A DNA stretch of 64,000 nt from Lewinellaceae bacterium. Lineage in GTDB: Bacteria; Bacteroidota; Bacteroidia; Chitinophagales; Saprospiraceae. The position numbers were made by a program, and so were the translations under genes. The DNA is taken from positions 1-64,000 of the forward strand of contig JACJYB010000004.1 of the NCBI GenBank assembly GCA_020636355.1, given 5' to 3'. Of this stretch, positions 8,409 through 18,605 are shown piece by piece. The notes beneath the pieces are model-generated. The model worked only from the letters and a program-made list of their open reading frames with translations, made no database searches and was not told the origin of the DNA. Each line of letters opens with the position of its first letter. Position 1 is the first letter of the stretch.

Positions 8409-9581
8409 ATGTCTAAATACATGATTGCTGCATTATTGATACTTACAGGCATTAATCAGATCCGGTCACAGGACCCGGAACAAATTGTTATCGGCACAAA
8501 ACATATGATCAGGTCTCATATCCTGAATGAAGACAGGGAATATTGGGTCAGCCTTCCGGATTCATATACTAACAAGGCATCAGCCTATAAGAGCTATCCG
8601 GTTCTTATCGTACTGGATGGAAATCTACATTTCAAGGCTATCTCCGGAATGGTAAATTATATGAGTTCTGATGTTTACAGGAACTGGAAAATCCCGGAGA
8701 TGATCGTGGTTGCCATTCAAAATGTCGATCGGAGAAGGGACTACACACCCGATAAAATCATTACGGTTAGAGCGAATAATACCGGAGGCGGAGATCGTTT
8801 TCTGAGTTTCCTGGAAGAGGAACTCTTACCAGCGCTGGATAAGGAATTCAGAACTACACCCTATCATATCCTTTTTGGACATTCTTTAGGCGGTTTGCTG
8901 GCGACTCATGCCTATATGAAAGAAGAGACGCTTTTTAATTCATTTATTGCTGCGGATCCAAGTTTCGGAACCTGGGATTCAGAAACCATGGACAATAAGC
9001 TGGATTCACTGACTGAGCGATCATTTGAAAGATTTATCTACATAGCCACCGCAAACTGGGGCAAACGGAATATCCGAAATCGCGACCGGCACGTAAGGTT
9101 ATTTGAGTCATTGGACAGTAAATGCAAGGATGAGTTACCTGCCAAACTGGAATATTTCGATCAGGAAAGTCATGCTTCAGTCCCTGTTATAGCTTTTCAC
9201 AATGGCATTTCGGCTATTTTTGAAGGTTATGGTATTTCTTACCGCGATGTGCAAAACATAGCGCAATTAACCCAGCATTTTCAGAAACTTTCAGACCGGC
9301 TATCCTGGGAGTTTTCACCACCTGAACAGCTTGTAAACCAAATAGGTTACCGGATGCTACAAAGTGGAGAGGACACCGACAAATCAAGTGCAATAGATTT
9401 TTTTACCCTCAATGTGGAGAATTACCCCACGTCACCCAATTCTTATGACAGTCTTGGAGAAGCTTATGAGGCAAACGGCGATGCTCAAAAAGCAATTGAA
9501 TGCTATAAAAAATCTCTTGAACTAAATCCTGACAATGAACATGCAACGATGCGAATAATGGAATTAACCGAAAGGAATTAA
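8409..9581 (+). CDS. Secreted alpha/beta-hydrolase (esterase D/IroE-like) with C-terminal TPR
   Basis: The protein has 390 residues from ATG 8409, which begins a signal peptide (MSKYMIAALLILTGI, cut near RSQ). Residues about 25-290 form a putative-esterase domain (PF00756): SYPVLIVLDGN, VVAIQNVDRRRDYTP and the nucleophile elbow GHSLGG with Ser159. His in SHASVP fits the catalytic His. The C-terminal 80 residues contain a TPR (SLGEAYEANGDAQKAIECYKK). Relatives are ferric-enterobactin or trilactone esterases and similar periplasmic hydrolases. No siderophore gene is nearby, so the substrate is open. Confidence 0.82.
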   Translation: MSKYMIAALLILTGINQIRSQDPEQIVIGTKHMIRSHILNEDREYWVSLPDSYTNKASAYKSYPVLIVLDGNLHFKAISGMVNYMSSDVYRNWKIPEMIVVAIQNVDRRRDYTPDKIITVRANNTGGGDRFLSFLEEELLPALDKEFRTTPYHILFGHSLGGLLATHAYMKEETLFNSFIAADPSFGTWDSETMDNKLDSLTERSFERFIYIATANWGKRNIRNRDRHVRLFESLDSKCKDELPAKLEYFDQESHASVPVIAFHNGISAIFEGYGISYRDVQNIAQLTQHFQKLSDRLSWEFSPPEQLVNQIGYRMLQSGEDTDKSSAIDFFTLNVENYPTSPNSYDSLGEAYEANGDAQKAIECYKKSLELNPDNEHATMRIMELTERN

Positions 9582-9962
9582 TTACAGAAGATTAAGTTGT
9601 ACCCAATTCATGCAATGGACCCATATATTTAAGACACACCTAGCATTAAAGTGACTGTGAATCCAATAATTCCAGGTCATGGCCGCCTACAATTCCGGCA
9701 AGGTAGGACATCCAGAATTTATCACTTATTTCCACGCAACCCCTTTCAAGAGGTGGAGTGGTTCTAACTTATTCAACAAGTAACTTTACAGGTAGGGAGA
9801 CCAGGTAAAGCACCTTGGCCCGGTAGGGAGCATTGACGAACCGTTCTCCTGGGATAAGCGCATGGTAAGCATACGGAGATACCGGCACCCCTGCCCTACT
9901 CCCCAGAAAATTTGAGAAATTTCTGACCAAACATTTGCGCAACCACATAATTGCATATATAT
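9582..9962. other. Spacer with possible minus-strand gene remnant
   Basis: About 380 bases without an intact gene. On the minus strand at about 9772-9900 an open stretch reads VSPYAYHALIPGERFVNAPY onward, which looks protein-like but merges upstream into the ArsR gene on the other strand. It is probably a decayed fragment. Nothing else is recognisable. Confidence 0.35.
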
Positions 9963-9982
9963 TTGCAACTACTTGGTAGCAA
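9963..9982. promoter_or_regulatory. Inverted repeat in front of the ArsR operon
   Basis: A 20-base interrupted dyad has arms TTGC/GCAA and inner AC/GT pairs (TTGCAAC...GGTAGCAA). It lies 11-31 bases before the ArsR start, where an autorepressor would bind. The AT-rich TAGATAGTATATG that follows could hold the -10-like element. The binding role is inferred. Confidence 0.45.
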
Positions 9983-9993
9983 TTAGATAGTAT

Positions 9994-10320
9994 ATGGAAA
10001 CCAGGCGAGATGTTTTTCAGGCCATCGCCGACCCCACAAGACGGGCGATTATATTGCTCCTGGCCGTCGGAGCTATGACGCCCAATGCCCTTGCCGAACA
10101 TTTCAATTCGAGCAGGCAGGCGGTCTCAAAGCATTTGCAAATACTAACAGAATGCGAAATCGTTACCCAGGAGCAACAAGGCCGGGAAATTCATTACCAC
10201 CTAAATGCCGACAAAATGCAGGACATTGAAAAATGGCTGGAACAGTTTAAGCAATTACTATCCAAACGGTTTGAACAGCTTGATGCCGTACTGGAACAAT
10301 TAAAATTGAAAAGAAAATGA
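9994..10320 (+). CDS. ArsR-family winged-helix repressor
   Basis: A cytoplasmic 108-residue regulator. It has the ArsR core: [18 protein letters not shown], the recognition helix region [20 protein letters not shown], and the wing [12 protein letters not shown] basic coiled tail ends LEQLKLKRK. No metal-binding ELCVC motif is present, so this belongs to the non-metal ArsR subgroup that is usually encoded beside an SRPBCC gene, as here. Its stop overlaps the next start by four bases (ATGA), giving translational coupling. It probably represses its own three-gene operon through the dyad just upstream. Confidence 0.9.
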   Translation: METRRDVFQAIADPTRRAIILLLAVGAMTPNALAEHFNSSRQAVSKHLQILTECEIVTQEQQGREIHYHLNADKMQDIEKWLEQFKQLLSKRFEQLDAVLEQLKLKRK

Positions 10321-11288
10321 ATCCAAATTTGAAATTCAACTTCACCGTCAACAAAAACAACCAAACGGTCAATGTACAGCGTGAATTTGCAGCTGACCTT
10401 CCCCTTGTCTGGGAAGCCTGGACCAATCCAGAAATACTTGATCAGTGGTGGGCGCCAAAACCCTACCGGACCGAAACAAAATCAATGGATTTCAGGGAGG
10501 GAGGCATGTGGTTGTATGCCATGATCAGCCCTCAGGACGAAAAGCACTGGTGTAAAAATGATTACCAAAAAATAGACCATCAGAAAAGTTTCTCCGGCCT
10601 GGATGCCTTTTGCGATGAGCATGGGGCGATAGATACGACCATGCCCAGGACATTGTGGACGAATACATTCATTGCCCAGGGAAAAACAACCCTGATCGAT
10701 ATTGTAGCTAAATACGAAAGCCTGGCCGATCTTGAAAAAATAATATCATTAGGATTCAAAGAAGGCTTTACCATGGCCCTGGAGAATCTTGACCAGTACA
10801 TTCAATCCAAGTTCAAGCTACGCCGGGAGAATAAGCAAAACCAGGTGGCAAGAGTGGCTACCTACCTGAATTTTCCAGGCAATACCGAGGAAGCATTCCT
10901 GTTCTACAAATCCATTTTCAGGACGGAATTCATTGGAAAGGGAATCCAGCGATTTGGGGACATTCCAGCCGAATCGGGGCACACACCGGTCGCTGAAGCC
11001 ATAAAAGAGATGGTCTTACATGTAGAGCTTCCGACTTTAGGCGGCCATATTTTAATGGGAACGGATGCCCCCAAAGAAATGGGCTTTTCACTTACATCAG
11101 GAAATAACATGCACATCTGTCTTGAACCTGAAACCAGAGAAGAAGCAGACCGGCTATTCAATGAACTCTCCGCCGGAGGTCAGGTAACCATGCCTATGGC
11201 AGATATGTTCTTTGGCGCCTACTTTGGCGAATTTTCAGATAAATACGGGATCAATTGGATGATTAACTTTCAAAATCAGGCGCAGTGA
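10317..11288 (+). CDS. SRPBCC (AHSA1-like)-VOC (PhnB-like) fusion protein
   Basis: The 323-residue protein joins two domains usually encoded separately. Residues about 10-160 are an SRPBCC/START-like domain of the AHSA1 type ([30 protein letters not shown], and [15 protein letters not shown] at its end). Residues about 178-320 are a VOC/PhnB-type domain ([21 protein letters not shown] and [25 protein letters not shown]). Both fold types bind small hydrophobic or amphipathic molecules. It overlaps its neighbours on both sides (ATGA before, GTGA after). ArsR-SRPBCC-DoxX operons are common in Bacteroidota; a ligand or stress-detoxifying role is inferred. Confidence 0.85.
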   Translation: MNPNLKFNFTVNKNNQTVNVQREFAADLPLVWEAWTNPEILDQWWAPKPYRTETKSMDFREGGMWLYAMISPQDEKHWCKNDYQKIDHQKSFSGLDAFCDEHGAIDTTMPRTLWTNTFIAQGKTTLIDIVAKYESLADLEKIISLGFKEGFTMALENLDQYIQSKFKLRRENKQNQVARVATYLNFPGNTEEAFLFYKSIFRTEFIGKGIQRFGDIPAESGHTPVAEAIKEMVLHVELPTLGGHILMGTDAPKEMGFSLTSGNNMHICLEPETREEADRLFNELSAGGQVTMPMADMFFGAYFGEFSDKYGINWMINFQNQAQ

Positions 11289-11665
11289 AAGAAAAAATCC
11301 TGTTTATTACAAGGTTGATATTCGGCTTAATGTTCATCAACGCTGGCCTGAATAAATTCTTTAACTACATGCCCGTGCCGGAAGAAATGCCTGAGCGAGC
11401 ACTCCAGGTCATGCAAGCGTATATGACCATTGTCTGGTTGATGCCTTTGGTAGGGGTATTTGAAATTATAGGCGGCGTCTTATTTATTTTCCGCAAGACC
11501 TCTGCAATAGGAGCCATCGTCATCTTGCCTATCATGGTTGGAATTCTCCTGACGAATCTGATCGATGTTCCCTCTGGCTTACCAATAGCTGCCGTACTTT
11601 TCCTGATCAACATTTGGGTTATTTATGACAACAGAGACAAATACCGCGTGCTACTAAGCACCTAA
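11285..11665 (+). CDS. DoxX-family membrane protein
   Basis: A 126-residue inner-membrane protein with four predicted helices (ILFITRLIFGLMFINAGLNK, VWLMPLVGVFEIIGGVLFIF, GAIVILPIMVGILLTNLI, AVLFLINIWVIY). The N-terminal GLMFINAGLNKF is the DoxX signature. The start is GTG 11285, overlapping the upstream stop as GTGA; no ATG is available upstream without deeper overlap. DoxX proteins have been linked to redox and thiol stress complexes in other bacteria. It is the last gene of the ArsR operon; a small 10-base palindrome follows at 11682 but without a T-tract. Confidence 0.85.
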   Translation: MKEKILFITRLIFGLMFINAGLNKFFNYMPVPEEMPERALQVMQAYMTIVWLMPLVGVFEIIGGVLFIFRKTSAIGAIVILPIMVGILLTNLIDVPSGLPIAAVLFLINIWVIYDNRDKYRVLLST

Positions 11666-11797
11666 GCAGTACAACCTATTCAGGTGCACCTACCGGTCTT
11701 CTTGTGCCGAATATATAGCTTACCTTCGTTCATACCCCTTTTTTAATGCATTTGGATTTCTGACATAAATCCTATATTAATCTCCAAATGACACCGC

Positions 11798-13234
11798 ATG
11801 CGACGATCTGGTTTAGCAAGAGAATATTTGCTTTCAGCTGGAGAAACAATAAAACCAGGGGAATATGCAATTCTAACAATCATCCTAATAATATTAATTT
11901 TCGGCATATCCATTCAGGCTCAAAACAGCAATTCAATTTTGGTCAATGGAAACGTGTTATGGGCAAATGATTCCATTAGCTATTTCCCAGACCAAGTGAT
12001 TATCCAATCAAGGTACGATCCAGCCCTTATTAAGTTTGCAGAAGTTGATTCCGGGGGAAAATTTGAACTATTATTACCTCAAGGATCCTATATCGCTACT
12101 CCTGCTAGCAATTATCACTGGCATAGGGATTGGGACCAGGATTTTATCCGAATAAATGAAGCTTCTTCAAAAACATTTTTTGAGATTGATTCTACTACAA
12201 GTGAAATGCATCCAACCCTTTTACTAGATACATTTACACTACGAACTACAATCCCTGAACAAGGGATCCTATTTAATTTTGACCGAACAAATACAAAGCG
12301 GCTGGATGAATTCATCCTTCAAAACCTGGAATTCTATCAAATACCGGGAGCTTCACTTGCGGTTATCAAGAATGGAAAGGTGGTTTATGCCAAAGCTTAT
12401 GGCGTTACAAATCCGATTACAAAACAACCGACAGACCAGTCCACTTTATTTGAATTTGGATCCATTACTAAACCGGTTTTCACCTTTGTAGTCATGCGGT
12501 TGTCGGAAAGAGGAACCATTGACCTGGATAAACCTTTGTATGAATACCTTCCCTTTCCGGAAGTGGCGCATGATAAACGTTACAAACTCATTACTGCCCG
12601 ACATGTTCTCAGTCATCAAACCGGCCTCCCAAACTGGGCAGAAAGAAATGAAAAAGGAGAATTTGACCTGCTCTTTACCCCCGGGACAAACTTTGGCTAT
12701 TCAGGGGAAGGATTTGAATATCTGAAGAGAGTTGTTATCAAACTGTTGCATAAGGATATTCAATCAATACTCAAGGAAGAATTAATTGAGCCCCTGGATC
12801 TTAAGAATTTTTACTTTGAGACCGACGATTATGTCCTGAAAAATATAGCTGATGGATTTTACAGAGGTACTCCGACTAGATCCGGTTTTGCAGAGCCAAA
12901 TATGGCAGCTAGCCTGATGACCAATCCTGTGGATTTTGCAAAATTCGTCATTGCAATCCGGAACAAAACCGGTCTACTTAAAGAAACCTACCAAGAAATT
13001 TTTACGAAGCAAGTCGTCATCAATGAAGCCTTGTCACGTGGGTTGGGTTTTGAGTTGAGAAACGATAACATCGGGGAATCTTACGGGCATACTGGAATTA
13101 CCCATGATTTTGTTTCATTTTACAGATATTACCCCGAAGCCGATGTCGGTATTGTCTTTACGGCAAATAATATAACCGGCGGGTGGCTAGCTTTAGTGAC
13201 CCTAAAACAATTCCTGATCACTGGTAAAAATTAA
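11798..13234 (+). CDS. Beta-lactamase-fold serine hydrolase with N-terminal beta domain
   Basis: A 478-residue exported hydrolase. A hydrophobic segment (ILTIILIILIFGISIQAQ) at about residues 25-42 serves as signal or anchor; the preceding 22 polar residues are unusual, and the true start may lie inside them at a non-ATG codon. Residues about 45-130 look like a carboxypeptidase-regulatory beta-sandwich (GKFELLLPQGSYIATPAS). The catalytic domain follows: SxxK is Ser222-Ile-Thr-Lys225, YSG in NFGYSGEGFEYL, and HTG in YGHTGITHD. It is closely similar to the lipoprotein hydrolase at 2715 (shared DKPLYEYLPF and TGLPNW). Substrate unknown. Confidence 0.85.
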   Translation: MRRSGLAREYLLSAGETIKPGEYAILTIILIILIFGISIQAQNSNSILVNGNVLWANDSISYFPDQVIIQSRYDPALIKFAEVDSGGKFELLLPQGSYIATPASNYHWHRDWDQDFIRINEASSKTFFEIDSTTSEMHPTLLLDTFTLRTTIPEQGILFNFDRTNTKRLDEFILQNLEFYQIPGASLAVIKNGKVVYAKAYGVTNPITKQPTDQSTLFEFGSITKPVFTFVVMRLSERGTIDLDKPLYEYLPFPEVAHDKRYKLITARHVLSHQTGLPNWAERNEKGEFDLLFTPGTNFGYSGEGFEYLKRVVIKLLHKDIQSILKEELIEPLDLKNFYFETDDYVLKNIADGFYRGTPTRSGFAEPNMAASLMTNPVDFAKFVIAIRNKTGLLKETYQEIFTKQVVINEALSRGLGFELRNDNIGESYGHTGITHDFVSFYRYYPEADVGIVFTANNITGGWLALVTLKQFLITGKN

Positions 13235-13700
13235 AACTTCCCACACAAAATATCGGGTAATAGCTAACATTCATCACTCCTGGAAATGTCAAGGAATAGG
13301 AAGAACATGATCCAATTTAGGGGCATCTCACGCCAGGAATAAAGAAAACAGGCATTGAAACCCGTAGAATGAACCCCGTAGAATTTAACGTATTACTACC
13401 TCTATACGACAAAAACGATAATATGCATTTGTTCAGATGAATACGGTAATATCCACTTTCGGAAACGAACAGACCTGATTCATCCTATTGACAATAAATT
13501 GGCGAAAAGAAAATAAACCTATTTCATATTCCATTTTCTCAAGGTATTGTAGCCACAAAGCAAGCGTGATCCATCTGCAATCTTCTTAACGTCCAAAAGA
13601 AGCCGGAAATCTGATTTAAAGGTGAATTTACGGCCGATAATTTACGCTTGTGTACTTTGCCTTCCTAATTTGATGCGATTACTCTTTCTTTGTTTCATCA
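13235..13700. other. Spacer without recognised gene
   Basis: About 465 bases of AT-rich sequence lie between the serine hydrolase and the LytS-like kinase. Short open stretches exist on both strands, but none has a start, a signal or family resemblance. The last 60 bases presumably carry the kinase promoter. Confidence 0.4.
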
Positions 13701-14780
13701 ATGAGCGGATCATTCCATAGAACGAACAACAATGTCATTTCACTTTATTGGATATGCCAGCTTACCGGATGGGGAACTGTATCCCTCTATTGGGCATATA
13801 CCGTGTATACCAGGGACAACTATGGGTTATTCTTCACATTGCTTAATTATGTCCTGGATATCGCCATTGGCGTTACGCTCACCCATCTGTACCGATATGT
13901 AGCCAAAAGATTAAACTGGAACACACTTAATCTTGGTAGTTTAGCAGTCAGAATCATTCCATCCATAATACTACTTGCTGTTGCTTATATGCTTCTTGCC
14001 AACCTGAAATGGCATTATTACTGGACCATAATCGGAAACAAGGATTTTATATTCTGGCAATCCCTGATCACCTGGGATCCGGTGTTAATTACCGGTTTAC
14101 GCTTAATGGCTATCTGGATTTTAGCCTATCATCTGTATCATTATCATCTGAACAGCCTGGAAACAACCAGGCAAAATGCAGAGCTCCTGGTGGTTGCCAA
14201 GCAGGCCCAGCTTGATAATCTGGCGACACAATTAAATCCCCATTTTTTATTTAATTCCCTCAACTCCATCAAGTCACTGATCATTGAAAATCCCAACATG
14301 GCGAGAAGGGCTGTGGATCTTTTGTCCGACATTCTGCGTACCTCCCTTTATGAAAAGGATGCTCCATTTATCACCATCAAAGAAGAGCTCATACTGGTAA
14401 AAGATTATATCGAACTTGAAAAGATACGCTTTGAAGAGCGGCTGAATGTATCAGTTGACCTGGATCCAGACCTGGAAAATTGTCTTATTCTCCCATTAAG
14501 CATCCAACTGTTGGTAGAAAATGGCATAAAACATGGCATTGACAAGCGCGTCGATGGAGGCCGCCTAACGCTTTCCATTGCCCAAAAAAGTGCGTCCATC
14601 GAAATCATCGTCCAAAATCCCGGAAAGATCCTCACCTACAATTCGGAAGCAGGTATCGGGCTCAAAAACTTGACAAAACGATTGGAACTCCATTATCCTG
14701 ACCAAGCCAGCTTCGAATTACTAAATACCGATAACGACCAGGTGAAAGCCACATTGATCATACCAATTCGAAAACAATGA
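13701..14780 (+). CDS. LytS/YehU-type sensor histidine kinase
   Basis: The 359-residue membrane kinase has about four N-terminal helices (residues 10-150, e.g. IIPSIILLAVAYMLLANL) with no periplasmic sensor domain. A short coiled linker follows, then a His_kinase domain (PF06580). The phosphoacceptor is His181 in QLNPHFLFNSLNSIKSLI, the defining motif of the family. The ATPase domain has LLVENGIKHGI (N box) and AGIGLKNLTKRL (G box). Its stop overlaps the start of the LytTR regulator by four bases (ATGA), so the two form a coupled two-component system. The signal is unknown. Confidence 0.9.
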   Translation: MSGSFHRTNNNVISLYWICQLTGWGTVSLYWAYTVYTRDNYGLFFTLLNYVLDIAIGVTLTHLYRYVAKRLNWNTLNLGSLAVRIIPSIILLAVAYMLLANLKWHYYWTIIGNKDFIFWQSLITWDPVLITGLRLMAIWILAYHLYHYHLNSLETTRQNAELLVVAKQAQLDNLATQLNPHFLFNSLNSIKSLIIENPNMARRAVDLLSDILRTSLYEKDAPFITIKEELILVKDYIELEKIRFEERLNVSVDLDPDLENCLILPLSIQLLVENGIKHGIDKRVDGGRLTLSIAQKSASIEIIVQNPGKILTYNSEAGIGLKNLTKRLELHYPDQASFELLNTDNDQVKATLIIPIRKQ

Positions 14781-15495
14781 ACACCTATAAAACAATAATT
14801 ATCGATGATGAACGGCTTGCACGGGAGGAAGTAAAAAGGGCCCTGTCAAACTATCCTGAATATATAATAGCCGGAGAAGCTGCCAATGCATATGATGCCG
14901 TCGCACTGATAGAAAAAGAATTACCTGATTTGATATTCCTGGACATTCAAATGCCTGAAAAAACGGGTTTTGATCTCCTGGAAGAGCTTACGGTAGTTCC
15001 CAAAGTGGTATTTACCACGGCATACAATCAATACGCTGTAAAAGCTTTTGAGGTCAATGCACTGGACTACCTGGTTAAACCGTTGCGGGAAGAGCGGTTT
15101 GCCGTTACCATTGAAAAGATAAAGGCCGAGTTTGCAAAAATTGAAGCAAGAAAAAAACCGTTGCCCATGCATTATAAGATATTCATAAAAGATGGGGAAC
15201 AGTGTTATTTCGTTCCATTGAAAGAAATCCGGCTCATCCAGTCAATGGACAACTATGTGCGCTTCTTTTTTGGCGATCACAAGGCCATGATAAAAGGTCG
15301 CTGAATCAGATCGAAGAAAAGCTGGACCCGAATGTATTCTTCAGAATTAATCGAAGCCAGATCATCAATACGGAATACATCGAACGAATAACTCCCGGGT
15401 TCAAACAAAAACTGAACATTGAATTAATCACAGGTGAATCGCTCGAGGTGTCCAGTCGTCAATCGGCCCGATTCAAAAACTGGAATAGCCTGTAA
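14777..15495 (+). CDS. LytTR-family response regulator, frameshifted
   Basis: The gene reads as two overlapping frames. 14777-15304 encodes the receiver (IIIDDERLAREE, phospho-Asp in LIFLDIQMPE, TTAYNQYAVKAFE, Lys in LVKPL) and the start of the LytTR DNA-binding domain (FVPLKEIRLIQSMDNYVRFFF). It stops early after AMIKGR. The rest of LytTR (SLNQIEEKLDPNVFFRINRS to the end) continues in the minus-one frame to 15495. The switch lies at an A-run, ATAAAAGG at 15290-15297; one extra A would restore a 239-residue protein reading AMIKRSLNQ. This is either a base-calling deletion, a real mutation, or less likely programmed slippage. It is the partner of the upstream kinase. Confidence 0.85.
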
Positions 15496-15603
15496 GCATT
15501 TCCGAATTAAGATCCGCGTAGAATATTTAGAAAAACAACCATCTGCTCGGCCAGAAAGGCCAATTGCATTGAACTGCAGCCAGGGTAATCAATAGCACAA
15601 CCT

Positions 15604-17864
15604 ATGAAACAATTACTCCTTCTTTTGATCATAACAACTACCAGCGTAACCGCGATAGGTCAAACCATAAAATTTGAAAAAGCCGTATTATCAGACAGCT
15701 CAGCCCTGGACCTAACCATGACAAATTTGGCTGAGGCTTACATAAATTATGCTGCTTCGAAAAATATAACCATGGAGCCAAATGACCGTTTCCGGATTGA
15801 ACTATTGGCAGGGGATTTTCAGGCTTCCATTGAAACGATTAAAACCTTACGGGAAACATCAAATTTTGAAGGAAGTCATCCGGTTTTAATGCAATATGAG
15901 CTTTTCTCTAAAGCCAAAATTGAGCAGATTAATTCAGGGGATAACTTCAGCGATGCCTATCGTTCCGTTCTCAGAAATTACATCATAAGTTGTGATGATG
16001 CAAAAGCGTCCAGTATCCTGGTCAGTTTCACAACCTACGATGCCGTAAGTCAATTTACCAGCAGTTTTCAATCCAGATACATCCAGGCGCCTACCGGAGA
16101 CCTGTCTCCGGATGAGGCATTGGATCTCTTAAAGGCATACTTCCTTTACCACATTTATTCCTCTACCGAACCCATCTTATACGAAGAAACGGAGCGAGAT
16201 GAAAATAGCCGTTACCTTATCCGGGAGGAGCTTATAACCTCTGCCCGGGACGGAGCTGAAATCTCTGTCATTACGGTCAGGAAAAGAAATACGATACCTT
16301 TACCTGCCATTCTTATTTTTACCATCTACGCGGATAACTCCAATAAAAACCAGGCCATGCTGGCCGCCTCGAAAGGCTATGCAGGTGTTATTGCCACCTC
16401 CCGTGGCAAAAGGCAAAGCCATGACACCATTGAACCTTATAAATACGAGTACAAAGATGTTTATGCCGTCATAGACTGGATAAGCCAACAACCCTGGAAC
16501 AACGGCAAAGTGGGTATGTATGGCGGGAGTTATAATGGGTTTACGCAATGGGCATCGCTTAAGGAAAAAGTACATCCAGCATTAAAAACCATTGTCCCAT
16601 CGGTGTCCGCAGCCCCCGGCCTGGATGTTCCCATGGAGAATAATATTTTTACAATTTCCCTTATAAATGGATCCCCTATGTCACGAATAATAAATTCCTC
16701 GACAATGAGGCAAACAACGATAGGGACCGTTGGAATCATCTTCAAAATACCTGGTTTCTTTCCGGCAGGCCCTACAATAAAATGGATTCCATTGATGGTA
16801 TGTCTAATCCTGTATTCCAGGAATGGATAAGTCATCCCGATTATGATGATTTCTGGCAACAAATGATACCCTACCAGGATGAATTCGCGCATATTGACAT
16901 TCCTATCCTTACCACCACCGGATATTATGATGACGGTCAGCGCGGCGCGATGTACTACTATACAGAACATTTAAAACACAACCCTAGTGCAGAACACTAT
17001 TTACTTATCGGGCCTTACGATCACTGGGGAGCTCAATCTGTACCCAGCGCAAATTTACGTGGTTACGAAATCGATACGGTCGCAGCCATCCATATCCGCG
17101 ATGGGCTGGTGTTTGATTGGTTCGATTATATCCTGAAAGGAAAAGAAAAACCAAGCATTCTAAAGGATAAAGTAAATTTTGAGGTAATGGGCGAAAACAG
17201 ATGGCTGCATGCACCCTCTTTAAATGAAATGGGTAATGATTCACTAACCTATTATTTAAGTAACAACAAAATTGGCGAAACCTACAGCCTTTCGACCCGT
17301 GAAAACAAAGCGCAGAATCCATTAAATCTTACCATAGACTTTGCAGACAGATCAATAGCCAACAACGCCGATTATTATCCCTGGCCAATTATTGCGGACA
17401 GCATTAATCTGAATGACGGCCTGGTGTTTAAAACGACTCCATTTGAAAAGGAAGTCATCATCAATGGCTCATTTAAAGGCGAACTGCATGTCACCGCAAA
17501 TAAAAAAGATTTTGACTTTTCAATTAATCTGTATGAATTAACCCCGGAAGGCAAATACTTCCATTTGAGCTACTACATCGGCCGGGCAAGTTATTCTAAA
17601 AGCAGAGAGATAAGAGAGCTACTCACACCGGGTGTAGAAACGACTATTGCATTTAATAACACCAGAATTGTCAGTAAAAAAATAGCAAAAGGTAGTCAAC
17701 TGGTTGCGATCGTCAATGGCAATAAAAATCCTTATGCTCAAATCAATTATGGCTCTGGTAAGGATGTAAGCACAGAATCCATCGACGATTCAAAATATCC
17801 CTTGGTTATAAAGATCAGTCCTGCAAGCAAATTATTCCTTCCGATATGGCAGGAGCATCAATAG
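15604..17864 (+). CDS. CocE/NonD or X-Pro dipeptidyl-peptidase (S15) hydrolase, frameshifted
   Basis: A secreted hydrolase of about 753 residues if repaired. Signal peptide MKQLLLLLIITTTSVTAIGQ; N-terminal helical region to about residue 200; then the alpha/beta-hydrolase core (ITSARDGAEISVITVRKR) with nucleophile Ser309 in GMYGGSYNGF (GxSYxG of peptidase S15/CocE). The first frame goes off after DVPMENNIF and stops at 16830; the correct continuation (YNFPYKWIPYVTN, then EWISHPDYDDFWQQM) runs in the minus-one frame to 17864. It carries catalytic Asp (TTGYYDDG) and His (IGPYDHWG), and the C-terminal jelly-roll (FKGELHVTANKKDFDFSINLYEL). The switch sits in ATTTTTAC at 16645-16652: one missing T. 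Confidence 0.85.
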
Positions 17865-17928
17865 CTAGGCGCCATGAAAATGTATTCAGCTTCCCTGTTT
17901 ATATCATTTAAACAAAAGACCATCACTT

Positions 17929-18510
17929 ATGACAAACCGTGTAACATTACCATTGACATTACTTTTATTGTTCACCTTTTGTACCACTTCAACAACCAAC
18001 AAACCAACTTTACATGATTATCACGTTGGAGAAAAATGGGTTTGGAGCTGGAAACGAACGGTAGAAGGAGAAGTTCGTTCTGAAGGAGAAGACATACAGG
18101 AGGTAGTAGATTACCATGGATCTTTAGGATTTTGGAATGGTGTTGATACCAGCCTGATTTCGACTACTTTAAACCAGGAGCAGCGTAGTACGCCCTTTCG
18201 CGACTGGCCATTATATGTTGGCAAAAAGTGGAAATATGAATCAGAATGGGAAAACAATGAAGGCACCAAAGGGAAAACCAGTCAGGACGTTGAGGTTGTT
18301 GCATTTGAAGATTTACAGGTTATTGCCGGGAAATTCAAGGCTTACAAAATAACGTACGAGGGAATTGTAACCAATTCCAGAGGTTTTAAAGGTGAGATGT
18401 CCGATACGTGGTGGTACTCCCCCGAATTAAAAAATTATATCAAACACGTCAATAAGGATGGTTATGGTGTTTATACCAATGAATTGACCAACTATTCAAG
18501 TTCCCGGTAA
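17929..18510 (+). CDS. Hypothetical lipoprotein
   Basis: A 193-residue protein with a lipoprotein signal (TLPLTLLLLFTFC, lipobox LFTFC). The mature part is rich in aromatic residues and acidic strands (GEKWVWSWKRTVEGE, PLYVGKKWKYESEWENNEG, GKFKAYKITYEGIV, DTWWYSPELKNYIKHV). This pattern is reminiscent of DUF3108-like beta proteins in which a measured quantity is a sealed beta-sandwich, but I do not recognise a precise family. It is probably anchored at a membrane. It is co-directional with the CocE-like gene 64 bases upstream and could be co-transcribed. Confidence 0.65.
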   Translation: MTNRVTLPLTLLLLFTFCTTSTTNKPTLHDYHVGEKWVWSWKRTVEGEVRSEGEDIQEVVDYHGSLGFWNGVDTSLISTTLNQEQRSTPFRDWPLYVGKKWKYESEWENNEGTKGKTSQDVEVVAFEDLQVIAGKFKAYKITYEGIVTNSRGFKGEMSDTWWYSPELKNYIKHVNKDGYGVYTNELTNYSSSR

Positions 18511-18561
18511 AAAAACAAAGTTGTCCTCTCCTTTTCTCCCGGTCTGAGTTTGAATGGTTTC

Positions 18562-18583
18562 GTAATTTGTAGTTACAATTTAC
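18562..18583. promoter_or_regulatory. Interrupted palindrome, possible operator
   Basis: A 22-base imperfect dyad (GTAA-n-TTGTA-GT-TACAA-n-TTAC) has its core at 18567-18578. TGTA/TACA dyads are bound by several winged-helix repressors, including the BlaI/MecI group. No such gene is adjacent, so the regulator is unknown. Confidence 0.35.
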
Positions 18584-18605
18584 AACCAGATATCCTTAGA
18601 CCAGT

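Noticed and set aside
9769..10101. 110-residue minus-strand ORF
   Set aside because: Its N-terminal third is antisense to the ArsR gene. The rest may be a remnant, noted in the spacer entry, but not a gene.
14777..15495. Programmed minus-one frameshifting in the LytTR gene
   Set aside because: The slip site is only four A residues with no evident stimulatory hairpin, and a single-base deletion explains it more simply. A neighbouring gene shows the same pattern.
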